Positions 28,785-39,560 of a DNA stretch of 64,000 bases are shown piece after piece. The notes under the pieces are model-generated. The model ran no database searches. It was not told the origin of the DNA and saw only the letters and a program-made list of their open reading frames with translations. The stretch's first letter is position 1, and each line of letters begins with the position of its first letter. Position numbers and translations under genes: made by a program. Origin of the DNA: JAGWRA01 sp963711505 (lineage in GTDB: Bacteria; Acidobacteriota; Vicinamibacteria; Vicinamibacterales; CAVVIG01). The DNA lies in NCBI GenBank assembly GCA_963711505.1, contig CAVQEJ010000003.1, forward strand, positions 1,550,001 to 1,614,000, read 5' to 3'.

Positions 28785-29431
28785 TCACCGCTTCCTGGCC
28801 ACCACGTGAAATATCTGCCAGTGCTTGGGGGTTCGCACGTCTGGGGGATCATCCCGTTCTTCTTCGCGCATCATCTCAATCTCGAAGCGCTCCAGCAGCT
28901 CCAGCACCTCGTTGCGTGAGTGGTGCGTCCGGCCGGGAAGCGACGCCCAGGTGTCGCGGTCCCCGAAGAACTGCCCGGCGAACCGGCCTCCCGGCGGATC
29001 GCCGTGACGAGCCGGCACCAGAGCCCCGGAAAGTCCCGAGGCTGGCAGAACGGCAGCGCAAAGCTCGCGTTCACCAGATCGCAGGCAGGCACCTGCATCT
29101 CGGCGAAGTCGACCTCGACGGCCTTCAACCGCGCCTTGAGCTCCTCGGGCACGCGAGGCCACAGGTGATTGAATGCCTCCGGGTGGGCATCGGTCGCCAG
29201 CACCCGCCAGCCCTGCTGGAGCAGTTCCAGCGTGTCGCGTCCCTCCCCCGCTGCCACATCGACGGCGAAGCCGTCGGTGACTCCCTCCCGGGCGAACGAC
29301 TGCAGCGCGGCGATCAACGTGTCACGAGCCGGCTTGCCCAGGACCGCCCCGAAATAGCCCGACCAGTCCTCCGCCTCGGAATAGTCCTGCGCCTTCATCG
29401 GCGGCAACATCGATCCGTTCGACTCTTCCAT
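28785..29431 (-). CDS. Class I SAM-dependent methyltransferase (one frameshift)
   Basis: Starts MEESNGSMLPPMKAQDYSEA; motif I is FAVDVAAGEGRDTLELL and the acidic end of strand 2 is VLATDAHPEAF, followed by VEVDFAEMQVPACDLVNASF (motif IV region). After a frame change near 28990 it continues GQFFGDRDTWASLPGRTHHS, VLELLERFEIEMMREEERDD and ends HWQIFHVVARKR. About 215 residues, similar to TehB-like small-molecule methyltransferases. The substrate is not evident. It is single and leftward. Confidence 0.75.
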
Positions 29432-29500
29432 AACCTCCTACCCTGCCTTGTGCATCTGCCTGGCCGCGTGCCGCGCACACGCCTCTGACGCCCCACCACG

Positions 29501-29993
29501 TCACTGCGCGTTCGCTCCCACATTCATCCCCAACGTTCCGTAACTGCAGCTCGCTGTGTTGCAGTCCTGCCAATTGGAGACCTGCACGCGAAGAGCCTTG
29601 GGCAAATCGACGTGCCGCCCGGCTTCCGTGGTCCCTTCCAGGATGTAGAAGTCGTCGGTCGCCGGGCCGGCCCAGTCGAACCGGACCTGCAGCGACTGGT
29701 TCGCCGCCAGGGCGGCCGATCCGTCGCACGGCCATTGAACGCGGCATGCAGAACGAACGGCTCAGGGGTGGTGTTGACGAAGGTCGCGCAGCCGCAGAGC
29801 GGCGCCAGAGCGGCGAGCTTCACCGACCCCGTCGACGCCTCCATCTCGACCCCCTGGAATACCGCCGCCCCCCGCAGCCGATCAGGCCCGCCAGGCCCAA
29901 CGCCAGCACGACTCCGCCCAGCAGTCTCAATCTTCCGGTGTCTGCGGTCTCCGCTCCTGCCGATCCCGACAACAGCCCGTGGTCTGCGTTCAT
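29501..29993 (-). CDS. Small predicted lipoprotein / exported protein (frameshifted)
   Basis: Starts MNADHGLLSGSAGAETADTG, then a membrane segment LLGGVVLALGLAGLIGCG whose IGC resembles a lipobox. After frame changes near 29865 and 29715 it reads VEMEASTGSVKLAALAPLCG, NTTPEPFVLHAAFNGR, FDWAGPATDDFYILEGTTEA and VSNWQDCNTASCSYGTLGMN, ending at 29501. The four C-terminal-half Cys suggest disulfides outside the cytoplasm. About 160 residues when joined. Function unknown. Confidence 0.5.
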
Positions 29994-30158
29994 TGGATTC
30001 CTCCAGTGGACAACCGACAGCGTCCGCGAGGGACGTTCGGATGTTGGGGGCACAGTCTGGAACCGTGCGCATCGGACCCGAGCCCACCGGTCCATGCTAC
30101 CATCCGGCGTCAATCCCGGAGGCTCCCGCTCTCACACGCCCATGCAGGAGGAATCAGG

Positions 30159-31621
30159 ATGGCAGAGGATCTCACCCGGCGGCAGCTCCTCGTTGGCACC
30201 GGGGCGGGCGCAGCGGCCCTGCTGCTCGATCCCCGCAGTCTGAAAGCCCAGCCCCGTGCCGGGCCGGCCATCGTCTTCACCCATACGACGGTGGTGAATG
30301 TCGACGAGGTCCGGAACGATGTGGCGCTGGCGGTGGCAGGGAACACAATCGCCGCGATCGGATCGACCGACAAGGTCCTGAAGAAGTACCCCGGGGGCCG
30401 ACGTCTACGACGGACGCGGCAAGGTCATCGTCGCCGGGCTGGTGAACTGCCACTCCCACATGTCGGCCGTCATCGCCCGCGGCTTCAACGAGGACTTCGG
30501 CTTCCCCAACTCCGCCCACCTCAAGATTCAGCCTCGAGCCTGCTGCGGGACGACGAGAACACCTTGATGGTCCAGGTCGCGGCGCTCGAAGCCATCCGCA
30601 CCGGCACCACCACCATCGTCGAGAACGTCGGGAACATTGCGAAAGAGGCCCAGGCCCTGGCCGACAGCGGCCTGCGCTGCGTCTTCGCCGAGTCGATCCG
30701 CGACAGCGAGAACGTCGCCGGTCCAATGTCCACCGAGGGGCTGGCGGAGAGCGAGCCGCCGCGTTTCTCGGCGAAGTTGCGCGACGAAGGGATGCAGCGG
30801 ATCCGCGATGTCTTCACCGCCTGGCACGGCAAGAACAACGGCCGCATCAGCGTCTTTCCCGCCGCCGCCCTCGCCGAAACCTATTCACCCGAACTGCTGC
30901 AGGCGGTCCGCGCGTTCGCGGAGAAGCACGACCTCCACTACACGATCCACCTCTCCCAGAGCGTCCCGAGGTCGACTTCATGTGCGTACCACGGCGTCCG
31001 GCCGTCCATCTTCCTCGAGCGCCACGGTTTCCTCGGCCCGCGGCTCTTTGCTGCCCACTGCCGCTACGTGGACGATGGCGATATCGCAGCGCTCGGGAAG
31101 TCGAGAACGGTCATCTCGCACCAGGCGAACATGGCCGCCAACCGCGCCGTCATCCCGCCGATTGCGAAGCTGCGGGCCGCCGGTTCCCCATCGCGAACGG
31201 CACGGACAACAACACGAACGACCTGTTCATCGTGATGCGCGTCGCGCTGTTGACGGAGCGGATTTCGCGGCACGATCCGATTCCCGGCACACGGCCCCAG
31301 CCGGAAGACATGCTCGAGGATGCGACGATGGGCGGCGCCCGCGCCGTGAACCAGTCGGCGCAGCTCGGCGCGCTCGCCGTCGGCCGGAAGGCCGACCTCA
31401 TCGTCGTCGACACCTGGCGCGCGCACCTGGTGCCGGCCGGCCGCTTCCTGTCGGCCTGGATCCACAACGGTCAGTCCGGCGACGTCGAGTCGAGCATGGT
31501 CGACGGCCGGTTCGTCATGCGCGACCGGAAGGTGCTGACGATGGACGAGGCGGGGATCCTGGCGGAGGCCGAGAAGGTCGGGAAGCGGGTGTGGGATCAG
31601 GTGCTGCCGCGAGCCCGCTGA
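30159..31621 (+). CDS. Tat-exported amidohydrolase (chlorohydrolase/guanine-deaminase-like), frameshifted
   Basis: Starts MAEDLTRRQLLVGTGAGAAA, a twin-arginine signal, after GCAGGAGGAA ribosome-site sequence. It has the metal-dependent hydrolase fold: a beta-sandwich start (TTVVNVDEVRNDVALAVAGN, IAAIGS), then GLVNCHSHMSAVIARGFNED with the HxH metal motif, a catalytic-core HYTIHLSQS His, HCRYVDDGDI, and NGTDNNTNDLF with the Asp metal ligand. The C-terminus is typical: GALAVGRKADLIVVDTWRAH and VDGRFVMRDRKV. The frame changes near 30395, 30530, 30970 and 31185. About 485 residues, of usual length. The likely reaction is deamination or dechlorination of a nitrogen heterocycle in the periplasm; the substrate is unknown. 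Confidence 0.75.
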
Positions 31622-31736
31622 AGATCCCGGGCCGGCCGAACTGGCGCGAACGGGAAGGATGACAGGGATTCTGCTGGACCCTCCCCTGCCCGGGACCTAT
31701 ACTGACGGCCGCAACCCCGGACACGACAGTCACGAC

Positions 31737-34700
31737 ATGCAGGCCGGCCAACGCCTGGCGGACCGGTACGATCTCCTCCGCCCGCTCGGAACGGGCGGGA
31801 TGGGGGAAGTCTGGCTCGCCCGGGACGACCAGCTCGGGCGTGAGGTCGCCATCAAGGCCCTGCCGGCCGCGCTGGCCGCCGACCCGACCTCGCGCGCCCG
31901 CCTGCGCCGCGAAGCCCACGCCGCCGCCGCCCTCGATCATTCCTTCATCTGCAAAGTCTTCGAAGTGCTCGATCGCGACGGCGTACTCGCCATCGTCATG
32001 GAGTGCGTCACCGGCGAGACACTGCACGCGCGGCTCGCCCGGGGGCCGGTGCCGTTGAGCGAAGCCCTCGCCCTGGCCGGTGAGCTGGCCGACGCCCTCG
32101 ACGCGGCGCACGAGCGGCACGTGGTCCATCGCGATTGAAGCCGGCCAACATCATGATCACGCGCCGCGGGCACGTGAAGGTGATGGACTTCGGCCTGGCG
32201 ACGATGGTCGGTGCCGACACGGCCGCCGAGACGATGCCGGCGGCGGCGGGCGCCACGCCGCTGACGGCTCGCGGTGTCCGGGTCGGCACGCCGGGCTACA
32301 TGGCGCCCGAGCAGATCGCCGGCAATCCGATCGATCTCCGCTGCGACGTCTTCGCCTTTGGCGTGGTGCTGGCCGAGCTCGCCACGGGCGTCCACCCGTT
32401 CGCGCGGCCAACGGCGGCCGAAACGGTGACGGCGGTCCTGCAGGATCCGCCGGTCTTCGCGGGCGCGGCGATGCCGCCCGCGCTGCGAACGATGCTGCAG
32501 CGGATGCTCGCGAAGGCCCCGAAGGATCGCTACGCCTCGATGCGCGAGTTGCGGGCGGACCTCGAGGAGCTGCGGACGGCGACACCATCGACGAGCGCTG
32601 GCCTCGCGAGCGATGTCGCGGTGGGCGTGCCGGATCGTGCCCGCCGCTGGCCGATGATCGGGCGCGAGAAGGATTACGCGGAACTACTGAAGCGGCTGGA
32701 CGAGGCGCTCGCCGGCCGCGGCTCGCTCACGCTCATCGGGGGTGAACCGGGCATCGGCAAGACGCGGCTCACCTCGGAAGTGCTCGCGGAAGCCCGGCGC
32801 CGGGGCTGCATCTGTCTGGTCGGGCACTGCTCCGAGATGGAGGGGGCGCCACCCTACGCGCCGTTCGTGGAAATGACCGACCGGGCGGCGCGCATCGTGC
32901 CGCACGCGGTCTTCCGCAACCTGCTGGGCGACAGCGCGCCCGAGGTAGCGCGGCTGCTGCCGGAACTGCGGCAGCTCTTCGCCGACATCCCACCGCCCTT
33001 CAGTTGCCGCCGGAACAGCAACGCCGGTTCTTCTTCAACGCCTATCGCGACTTCCTGGAACGCGCGTGTCGTGCGACGCCACTCGCCCTCGTCCTCGAGA
33101 ATATGCACTGGGCAGATGAGCCGACGCTTCAGCTCCTGTTGCACCTGGCGCACGCGATCCCCACGCTGCCGCTGCTCGTGCTCGGCACCTACCGCGACGT
33201 GGAGCTGGACGTCCAGCGGCCGTTCGCCCGCATCCTCGAGACGCTGCTGCGCGAACGCCTCGCCGGGCGGATCGCCCTGCGCCGGCTGCCGGCCGACGGC
33301 GTCGCCGATCTGCTGACGGCCATGAGCGGCCGTCCCGCGCCGCCCTCGCTCGCGCGCGTCATCCATCGAGAGACCGAAGGGAATCCGTTCTTCATCGAGG
33401 AGGTCTTCCAGCACCTCGCCGAAGAGGGGCAGCTCTTCGACGCCACCGGCGCCTGGCGGCCGGACCTGCGCGTCGACGCGCTGGACGTCCCCGAAGGGGT
33501 GCGCCTGGTGATCGGCCGCCGCCTCGAGCGGCTGCCGGAAGCGACGCGGCGGACGCTGACGACCGCCGCGGTGCTCGGCCGGACGTTCAGTCTGGCGCTG
33601 CTCGAGGCGCTCGAGCCGAACGAAGGCGACGCCGTGCTCGACGCCATCGAGGCGGCCGAGCGCGCCCACCTGGTCGCCGTCCAGTCCGGCACCCGGGAGA
33701 CTCGCTACACGTTCACGCACGAGCTGATCCGCCAAACGCTCGCCGACGCGCTGTCGCTGCCGCGGCGGCAGAAGCTGCACGCGCGCATCGCCGCCGCCAT
33801 CGAACAGGTCTACGCGCGGGCGCTCGACGCGCACGTCCCGGCGCTGGCGCATCATCTCTTCAGGCGGGCGCCGCCGCCGATCCGGAAGAGACGACAACGT
33901 ACTCGTGCGGGCCGCCGAGCAGGCGAGCGCGGCGGCGGCGCACGAGGAAGCGCTCGCCTGTCTGGACGAAGCGCTGGCGCTCTGGGAGGGGGAGCCATCC
34001 GCGCGGACGGCTGATTTGGAGGAACGCCGAGGACAGGCCTTGCGCAGCCTCAGCCGGGCCGACGAAGCATCGAGGCGTATCGTCGTGCGGTGTCGACCTG
34101 GATCGCCGCGCACAACACTGACCGCGCGGCGGAAGCCCTTTCGGGTGCCTCTTACCTGCGGGTGTGGCGCATGGAGTTGCAGGCCGCCCGAGTGGATTGA
34201 AAGGCTGCGTTTGCGTGGCCAGGCTTGTCGGCAGCCTCCCGCGCCAGCCTGCTGTGCGGCGAGGCCGCCGTGAGCGTGTTTGCCGGTGATGTCCAGGCTG
34301 GGCTCCAGGCGCTACGCGAAGCGGAGATGCTCGATCAGCAAGGCGCCCATGCCGGCCTGGACGGAGCCATGCTCGCTTGCCGGTGCCGTTGCGAGCAGAT
34401 TGAGATGCACGCGTCTGCCAACGTGGCGCGTGGGCGCGAGTGGGCCGCCTTCTGCACCTCGCGGGGCAACGTATGGGACTAAGTTGAGGCGACGTATTCA
34501 AGCGCCCTCGGCCTGGTCGATCCGGGCCATGTCGAGGAGGCCCTGCTGGTCCTGGACGAGGCTGACGCGAAGGCCGTGCGCGTAGGGCATACATAGGACA
34601 TTCAGCGATTGCCGTTCACCAGAGCATGGCCCGGGTGGCGCAAGGTGACATGGCCGCTGCCGAACTGCACGCCCGCGAAGGCCGCGAGCGGTGTCGACAC

Positions 34701-35375
34701 GTCGATTCGGCGATCGTCGCCTTCGCCTTCGACCTCGCCCTTGCCACCTTCGCTATCTGGGAGGGTCGCGAGGCCGAGGGCCTGGCGCTGGGATGAGCGG
34801 CGGCCGAACGCGAGTCGGACAGGACGGCACTGCATAGTGCCCACGCCTGGTCCTTCCGCAATCTCGCCATGGTCGATTCCGGCCGAGGCGCGGGCTGCAC
34901 ACCGCGCCGACCCCGAGCAGCTCCGGCGGCCGGGCGACCTGGCGACCGAAGGGTTCTGGCTGGCGCTCACCTACCTGGTGGAGGCGCTCGCGCGCCTCGA
35001 GTTGCGCGACGACTCCTCGCGCTCGTCCCGTCGTCGACGAGCTCGCCGCGGGCGAGATCGTCTTCCCCGTCTGGACAGGGCTGCCCTCGGCCGCGCTCGC
35101 CGGCATCGTCTGCCGGTGGGCGGAGCAATGGGAACCGGCCGAAGCGCACTTTGCGCGCGCCCTGGATCAGATTGACACGCTGTCGATGGAAGGGCTCCGC
35201 GGCCGGACCCTCGATTGGTACGCCGACATGCTGCTGGGCGCGATCGGCCGGGCGACCGCGATCGGGCCTGGGACCTGCTCGGCCAGGCGGCGGCGCACCA
35301 CGCGGCCCTCGGCCTCCCGGGCCTCGAGCGCCGCACCCGCGCACGGCTGCAAGCGATCCGAAGGAGATCTCGCCA
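31737..35375 (+). CDS. Ser/Thr kinase - AAA ATPase - TPR regulator (multiply frameshifted)
   Basis: Starts MQAGQRLADRYDLLRPLGTG with glycine loop GTGGMGEVW and catalytic Lys in VAIKAL. The HRDLKPAN loop is split at 32137 by one missing base (HRD, then KPANIMI), followed by DFGLAT and GTPGYMAPEQ. After about residue 300 an AAA/NTPase domain begins (MIGREKDYAELLKRLDEALA; Walker A GGEPGIGKTR; Walker B ALVLENMHWADE). Helical TPR-like repeats follow from about 33900 (HEEALACLDEALALWEGEPS, GLVDPGHVEEALLVLDEADA, EPAEAHFARALDQIDTLS). Frame changes at 33000, 33880, 34060, 34190, 34490, 34790, 35020 and 35270 make the TPR part very broken. Such fusions act as signal-transduction hubs. The end is placed just before the next gene's GTG, since no natural stop is visible. 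Confidence 0.75.
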
Positions 35376-37909
35376 GTGTCTCGCACATCCCGCGCTGCCC
35401 TCATTCTCATTTACGTGCTCGCGCTGGCGGGTTTCGGTCTGCTCGTCTCGCAGGCGTATCAGCCGGGCGCGCCCGCTCGCGACGTGCCTGGCCGTGTCGA
35501 CGGCGCCACGCTGCTGCCGAACGGCTGGCGGGTTGCGCCGGCCGGCGAGTCGGTGACGCTCGGCAACATGCCGGTGGGCATGATGGCATCCCCCGACGGC
35601 CGGTACCTCGTCGTCAGCATGAGCGGCTACCTCGAGCCCGGCCTGGCGGTCGTCGACACGCACAAGAAGAATGTCGAACAGCGGAGGGCCTTGGGGAACG
35701 CGTGGCTTGGACTGGCGTGGAATCCTACGGCCTCCACCTCTATGCATCGACCGCGAGCGCGAATCGCGTGAAGGAGTTCCTCTTCGGCGAGGGCACGCTG
35801 TTGCCGGGGCGCGAGTTCAGCCTGCCGCCGGCTAAGGGGGAGACGTTCGTCGGCGGATTGACGGTGTCACCCGACGGCAAGGCGCTGTACGCGGTGCGGG
35901 TGTTCGCGAAGTCGCTGAGCCGGATCGACTGAAGACCGGCAAGGTGACGAAGACCGTCGATTTCCCGGCGGAGCCGTACACCTGCCTGACGTCGCCGGAC
36001 GGCAAGACACTCTTCGTGTCGTTGTGGGGCGACGCCAAAGTGCTGATCTCGATGCGGACACGCTCGAGCAGACCGGCGAGGTGGCCGTCGGCGAGCATCC
36101 GAATGCGATGCCGTGTCGGCCGACGGCAAGCGACTGTTCGTCGCCTGTGCCAACACCAACGCTGTGTGGAGATCGACGTGGCGGATCGGAAGGCCGTCGA
36201 GCAGGTTGCCGTGGCCCTCTATCCGGACGCGCCGGACGGCTCGACACCGAATGCGGTGTCGCTGTCACCCGACGGGAGGACGCTGCTCGTCGCCAATGCC
36301 GACAACAACGACGTGGCGGTTGTCGATGTGTCGACCCGGGATCGAGCAGGGTGAAGGGATTCATTCCCACGGCCTGGTATCCGACCGATGTGCTGTTCAG
36401 CCGCGACGGGAAGAAGATCTACATCCTGACCGGTAAGGGGCTGAGCGTCACCGAACCCGGACGGTCAGCAGCCCGGCCGCCAGCTTCCCGACGGCCAGTA
36501 CACTGCCAACATGCTGCAAGGCACGGTCGCGATGCTGGCGACGCCGGATGCCGGGCAGCTCGCGCGCGATACGAAGACCGTCTACGCGCTCACGCCGTAT
36601 CACGATGCACCCGACTCGCGCCGGCCGGCGCGCCCGCCGGCTCGCCCATTCCGGCGAAGGTCGGCGACCCGTCGCCGATCAAGCACGTCTTCTACATCAT
36701 TCGGGAGAACCGCACCTACGACCAGGTGCTCGGCGACGTGAAGGAAGGCAACGGCGACCCGTCGCTGACGTTGTTCGGCGAAACGGGGACGCCGAACGCG
36801 CATGCGCTGGTTCGCCAGTTCGTGCTGCTCGACAACTTCTACGTGCAACCCGAGGTGAGCTACGACGGCCACGAATTCTCGACGGCGGCGTACGCCAGTG
36901 ACGCGGTGGAGAAGCTCTACCAGACCCAGTACGCGGGACGCGGCAGCACGTACTCGGCGACGGCGCCGGCCCGAACCGGACGCCGTATGGCGACCTCGCC
37001 GCGCCGGCGAAAGGCTACCTCTGGGACTTCTGCAGGCGGGCCGGCGTCAGCGTTCGCGACTACGGCGAGTTCGTCCACGAGATGCACGGGCCGCGCGACC
37101 CCTACGTCAACGTGTTCAACCCGCCCAGCACGGTGGGCCCCGAAGAGGCGAGCGTGCCCGGACTTGAAGGGCTGGTCGATCCGGAGGATCCGCAGTTCAA
37201 CCTGCGGATCCCGATCAGCGCCGCGTCGATGTCTGGCAGAAGGAGTTCGCTGCCTACGTGCGCAATGGCAACCTGCCGCAGTTGTCGATCATCCGGCTGC
37301 CCAACGATCACACGGCCTACACGTTTCCGGGGATGCCGACGCCGCGCGCGATGGTCGCCGACAACGACCTGGCGCTGGGTCGGATCGTCGACGATCTCCA
37401 CAGCCCCTACTGGAAGGACTCGGCCATCTTCGTCGTCGAAGACGACGCGCAGGCCGGACCGGACCACGTCGACGCGCACCGATCGGTGGCGCTGATCATC
37501 AGTCCCTACGTGCGCCACGCCGCCGTGGATCAGCGCGATCTACACCACCTCGGGCATTTTGCGGACGATGGAGCTGATTCTGGGGCTGCCGCCGATGAGC
37601 CAGACAAGCGGCGGCAACGCCGGCCTACCAGGCGTTCCAGCCAAAACCCGATCTGGCGCCGTTCGTGCGCCGGGCGGCGGCGATTCCGCTCGATCAGATG
37701 AACTCGACGCTGGCGTACGGCGCCGCCCTCTCGCAACGCATGAACCTGGCCGAAGCGGACCGCGTGCCCGACCTGCAGGGGGACGAGATCCTCTGGAAGG
37801 CCATCAAGGGGGCGGCTCGGTGATGCCACAGCCGCGGCATGCGGCGTTCGTGTCTGCCGTGAAGAACTCCGCCCTGCCCGACGACGATGATGATGACCCG
37901 AGACAGTGA
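35376..37909 (+). CDS. YncE-like propeller / phosphoesterase (alkaline phosphatase family) fusion, frameshifted
   Basis: Begins with a GTG, MSRTSRAALILIYVLALAGF, after an AAGGAG site; an N-terminal membrane anchor or signal. Propeller blades follow: NMPVGMMASPDGRYLVVSMS, GGLTVSPDGKALYAVRVFAK, TCLTSPDGKTLFVSLWGDAK, AVSLSPDGRTLLVANADNND. Then the phosphoesterase (PF04185-like) domain: IKHVFYIIRENRTYDQVLGD, LLDNFYVQPEVSYDGHEFST, PNDHTAYTFPGMPTPRAMVA, SAIFVVEDDAQAGPDHVDAH, metal-site-like HRSVALIISPY. It ends DDDDDDPRQ. Frame changes occur near 35730, 35935, 36050, 36110, 36345, 36455, 36630, 36965, 37235 and 37540. Probably exported phosphatase/phospholipase-C-like; substrate unknown. It follows the kinase gene directly. 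Confidence 0.8.
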
Positions 37910-37949
37910 ACGCACGACGCGCGACGATCCCGGGGCATCGAGATCGAAC

Positions 37950-38296
37950 TCAGACAAGCCCCTTCTGTTTCGGATGCCGGATGGCCACGACGATGACGAT
38001 CGCCGTGGCGATGATCACTTGTTGCCCGCCAGCTCAGATGCGGCTGCACCCACGTGACGACCGGCAGGATCGCGATCGCGAACGGCAGCCGGCGCCACGA
38101 AGCGCGGGAAATAGAGCAGAATGTAGATCAACATCATGAACAATAAAACAGGGTCCAGCCCCATGGATTCGTGTGGCTCATATCCAGGAGCGCGAGGAAT
38201 CCATTCATGGATCGCGACGACGGCCAGGAGGCCGACGACCACGTAGGCGGCGCGGAACCAGAGCGACGAACGCATCAGCCGGTCGAATCGCGTCAT
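37950..38296 (-). CDS. Small multi-pass membrane protein (frameshifted)
   Basis: Starts MTRFDRLMRSSLWFRAAYVV with TM1 VVVGLLAVVAIHEW, TM2 DPVLLFMMLIYILLYFP, then frame changes near 38100 and 38040 reveal PFAIAILPVVTWVQP (TM3) and QVIIATAIVIVVAIRHPKQK (TM4), ending at 37950. Uncorrected it stops at 38015 with an unnatural hydrophilic tail. It pairs with the similar small membrane gene 20 bp upstream. Function unknown. Confidence 0.55.
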
Positions 38297-38318
38297 GGAT
38301 CCCTCCCCGGTCGCCTGA

Positions 38319-38591
38319 CTATCCCATCAGCCGGTCGATCACGACGAACAGGACACTCCAGGTGGCGATGAGGCCGGCCCAACGGGAGAACGTCAGTTGC
38401 TTGTTCTCCGGCGCCTCTCTGTTGATCTTCCGCATGAAGGGCCACACCGCCAGGCCGCCGACCAGAAAGGCCGGGCCCCGAAGCCCCCACAGCGGCACTC
38501 CGGGCATCACCACCCTGTGGAGCGGAAGCATGATCAGGATGGCGATCACGCCTGCGAGAAATCCAGCCACGAGCGCATAGGCAAGACGCAT
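38319..38591 (-). CDS. Small three-helix membrane protein
   Basis: An intact 90-residue protein: MRLAYALVAGFLAGVIAILI (TM1), FLVGGLAVWPFM (TM2), WAGLIATWSVLFVVIDRLMG (TM3). It lies 22 bp upstream of the other small membrane protein in the same direction, suggesting an operon. No family recognised. The 38592-38840 stretch beyond it holds no gene. Confidence 0.6.
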   Translation of the reverse strand: MRLAYALVAGFLAGVIAILIMLPLHRVVMPGVPLWGLRGPAFLVGGLAVWPFMRKINREAPENKQLTFSRWAGLIATWSVLFVVIDRLMG

Positions 38592-38840
38592 GGTGGATCA
38601 TCCCTTCCCGATCGGATCCACGGCGAACAACGGCGAACAACCGATGTCACTATCTGCAGGCTGTCAGGCCCGATGCAGGCCGGCACCGTCCCGTCGCCTC
38701 CCCGTATGCTCTTGGTGATTCGAGCGGATCATAGCGCCGGCCTGGAGGGGAATTGCACAGTGACTGACCGGAAGAGAGGGAGGAACTGGACGGCCTGAAG
38801 GCCCGCATCCTGCGGGACCGTCCCCGACCAATATAGAGAA

Positions 38841-38868
38841 GGAAGGCGGCCGGACGCGGCCGCCTTCC
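38841..38868 (-). terminator. Perfect 12-bp hairpin after the cytochrome gene
   Basis: GGAAGGCGGCCG / CGGCCGCCTTCC with a GACG loop, 14 bp downstream of the leftward stop at 38882. No clear U-tract on the leftward strand. Likely a transcription end. Confidence 0.6.
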
Positions 38869-38881
38869 CGCTTTCTGACGT

Positions 38882-39429
38882 TCAGTGACCCGGGGCGGCC
38901 GCCGGCGCCTGGGCTGGCGGCTCGGCCTGACCGGACAGTACCCGCATGACCGAATCGGGCAGCTTGTTCGCATTGGCCATCAGGAGCGAGATCTGCCACA
39001 TCTGGGTCTGCGACAGGCTCTGATCGAAGCTCGGCATGCCTGTCAGCCGGATGCCATTCGCCACTTTCCAGTACGTTTCCCCCGGCGGATCGTCGGTAAC
39101 GCCCTTGCCGTGCATCAGTTCCGGCGGCGGGGGGAATTCGCCGCTGGCAATCGCCGTCTTCTCCTGCCCGGGTGCGCCATGGCACACGGCGCAATGCTTC
39201 AGATACAGACGCGCCCGGCGAGGTAGTTCGCTTCGCTGGCCTCGATGGGAACCGTCCTGGGCATCTCCTTCCGCAGTTTCGCGTGCAGCGCCATCCCCGT
39301 CAGCCGCTTCTCGAACGGCAGCGGATGCGCCTTCGTCGCCACCGGCGCATAGCCTCCGGCCAGGTAGGCATACCCTCCACCAACGATGCAGAGGATGGTC
39401 ACCACGATACCCGCCACGAATGCCTTCAT
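38882..39429 (-). CDS. Mono-heme cytochrome c (one frameshift)
   Basis: Starts MKAFVAGIVVTILCIVGGGY, a signal or anchor helix, then ALHAKLRKEMPRTVPIEASE. After a frame change near 39215 comes YLKHCAVCHGAPGQEKTAIA with the heme-binding CAVCH, and a later axial Met in IRLTGMPSFDQSLSQTQMWQ. It ends in a Pro/Ala tail. About 180 residues when joined, normal for class I cytochromes c. It likely carries electrons in the periplasm, possibly membrane-anchored. No oxidoreductase partner is adjacent. Confidence 0.8.
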
Positions 39430-39474
39430 CGCTTCCTCTCTGGAATGTCTCAGGCCGGCGTGCCCATGAAGCCA

Positions 39475-39508
39475 GGAGGCAGGCGGTCGCGTGCGACCGC
39501 CTGCCTCC
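39475..39508 (-). terminator. Perfect 16-bp hairpin after Asp-box copy 3
   Basis: GGAGGCAGGCGGTCGC / GCGACCGCCTGCCTCC with a two-base GT loop, about 50 bp downstream of the leftward stop at 39561 and just before the cytochrome gene. No U-tract. Confidence 0.6.
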
Positions 39509-39560
39509 CTCGCCTCCCATCAACCAGTTCCGCGGCTCTCGAGATGCCGCGGGTAGGGAC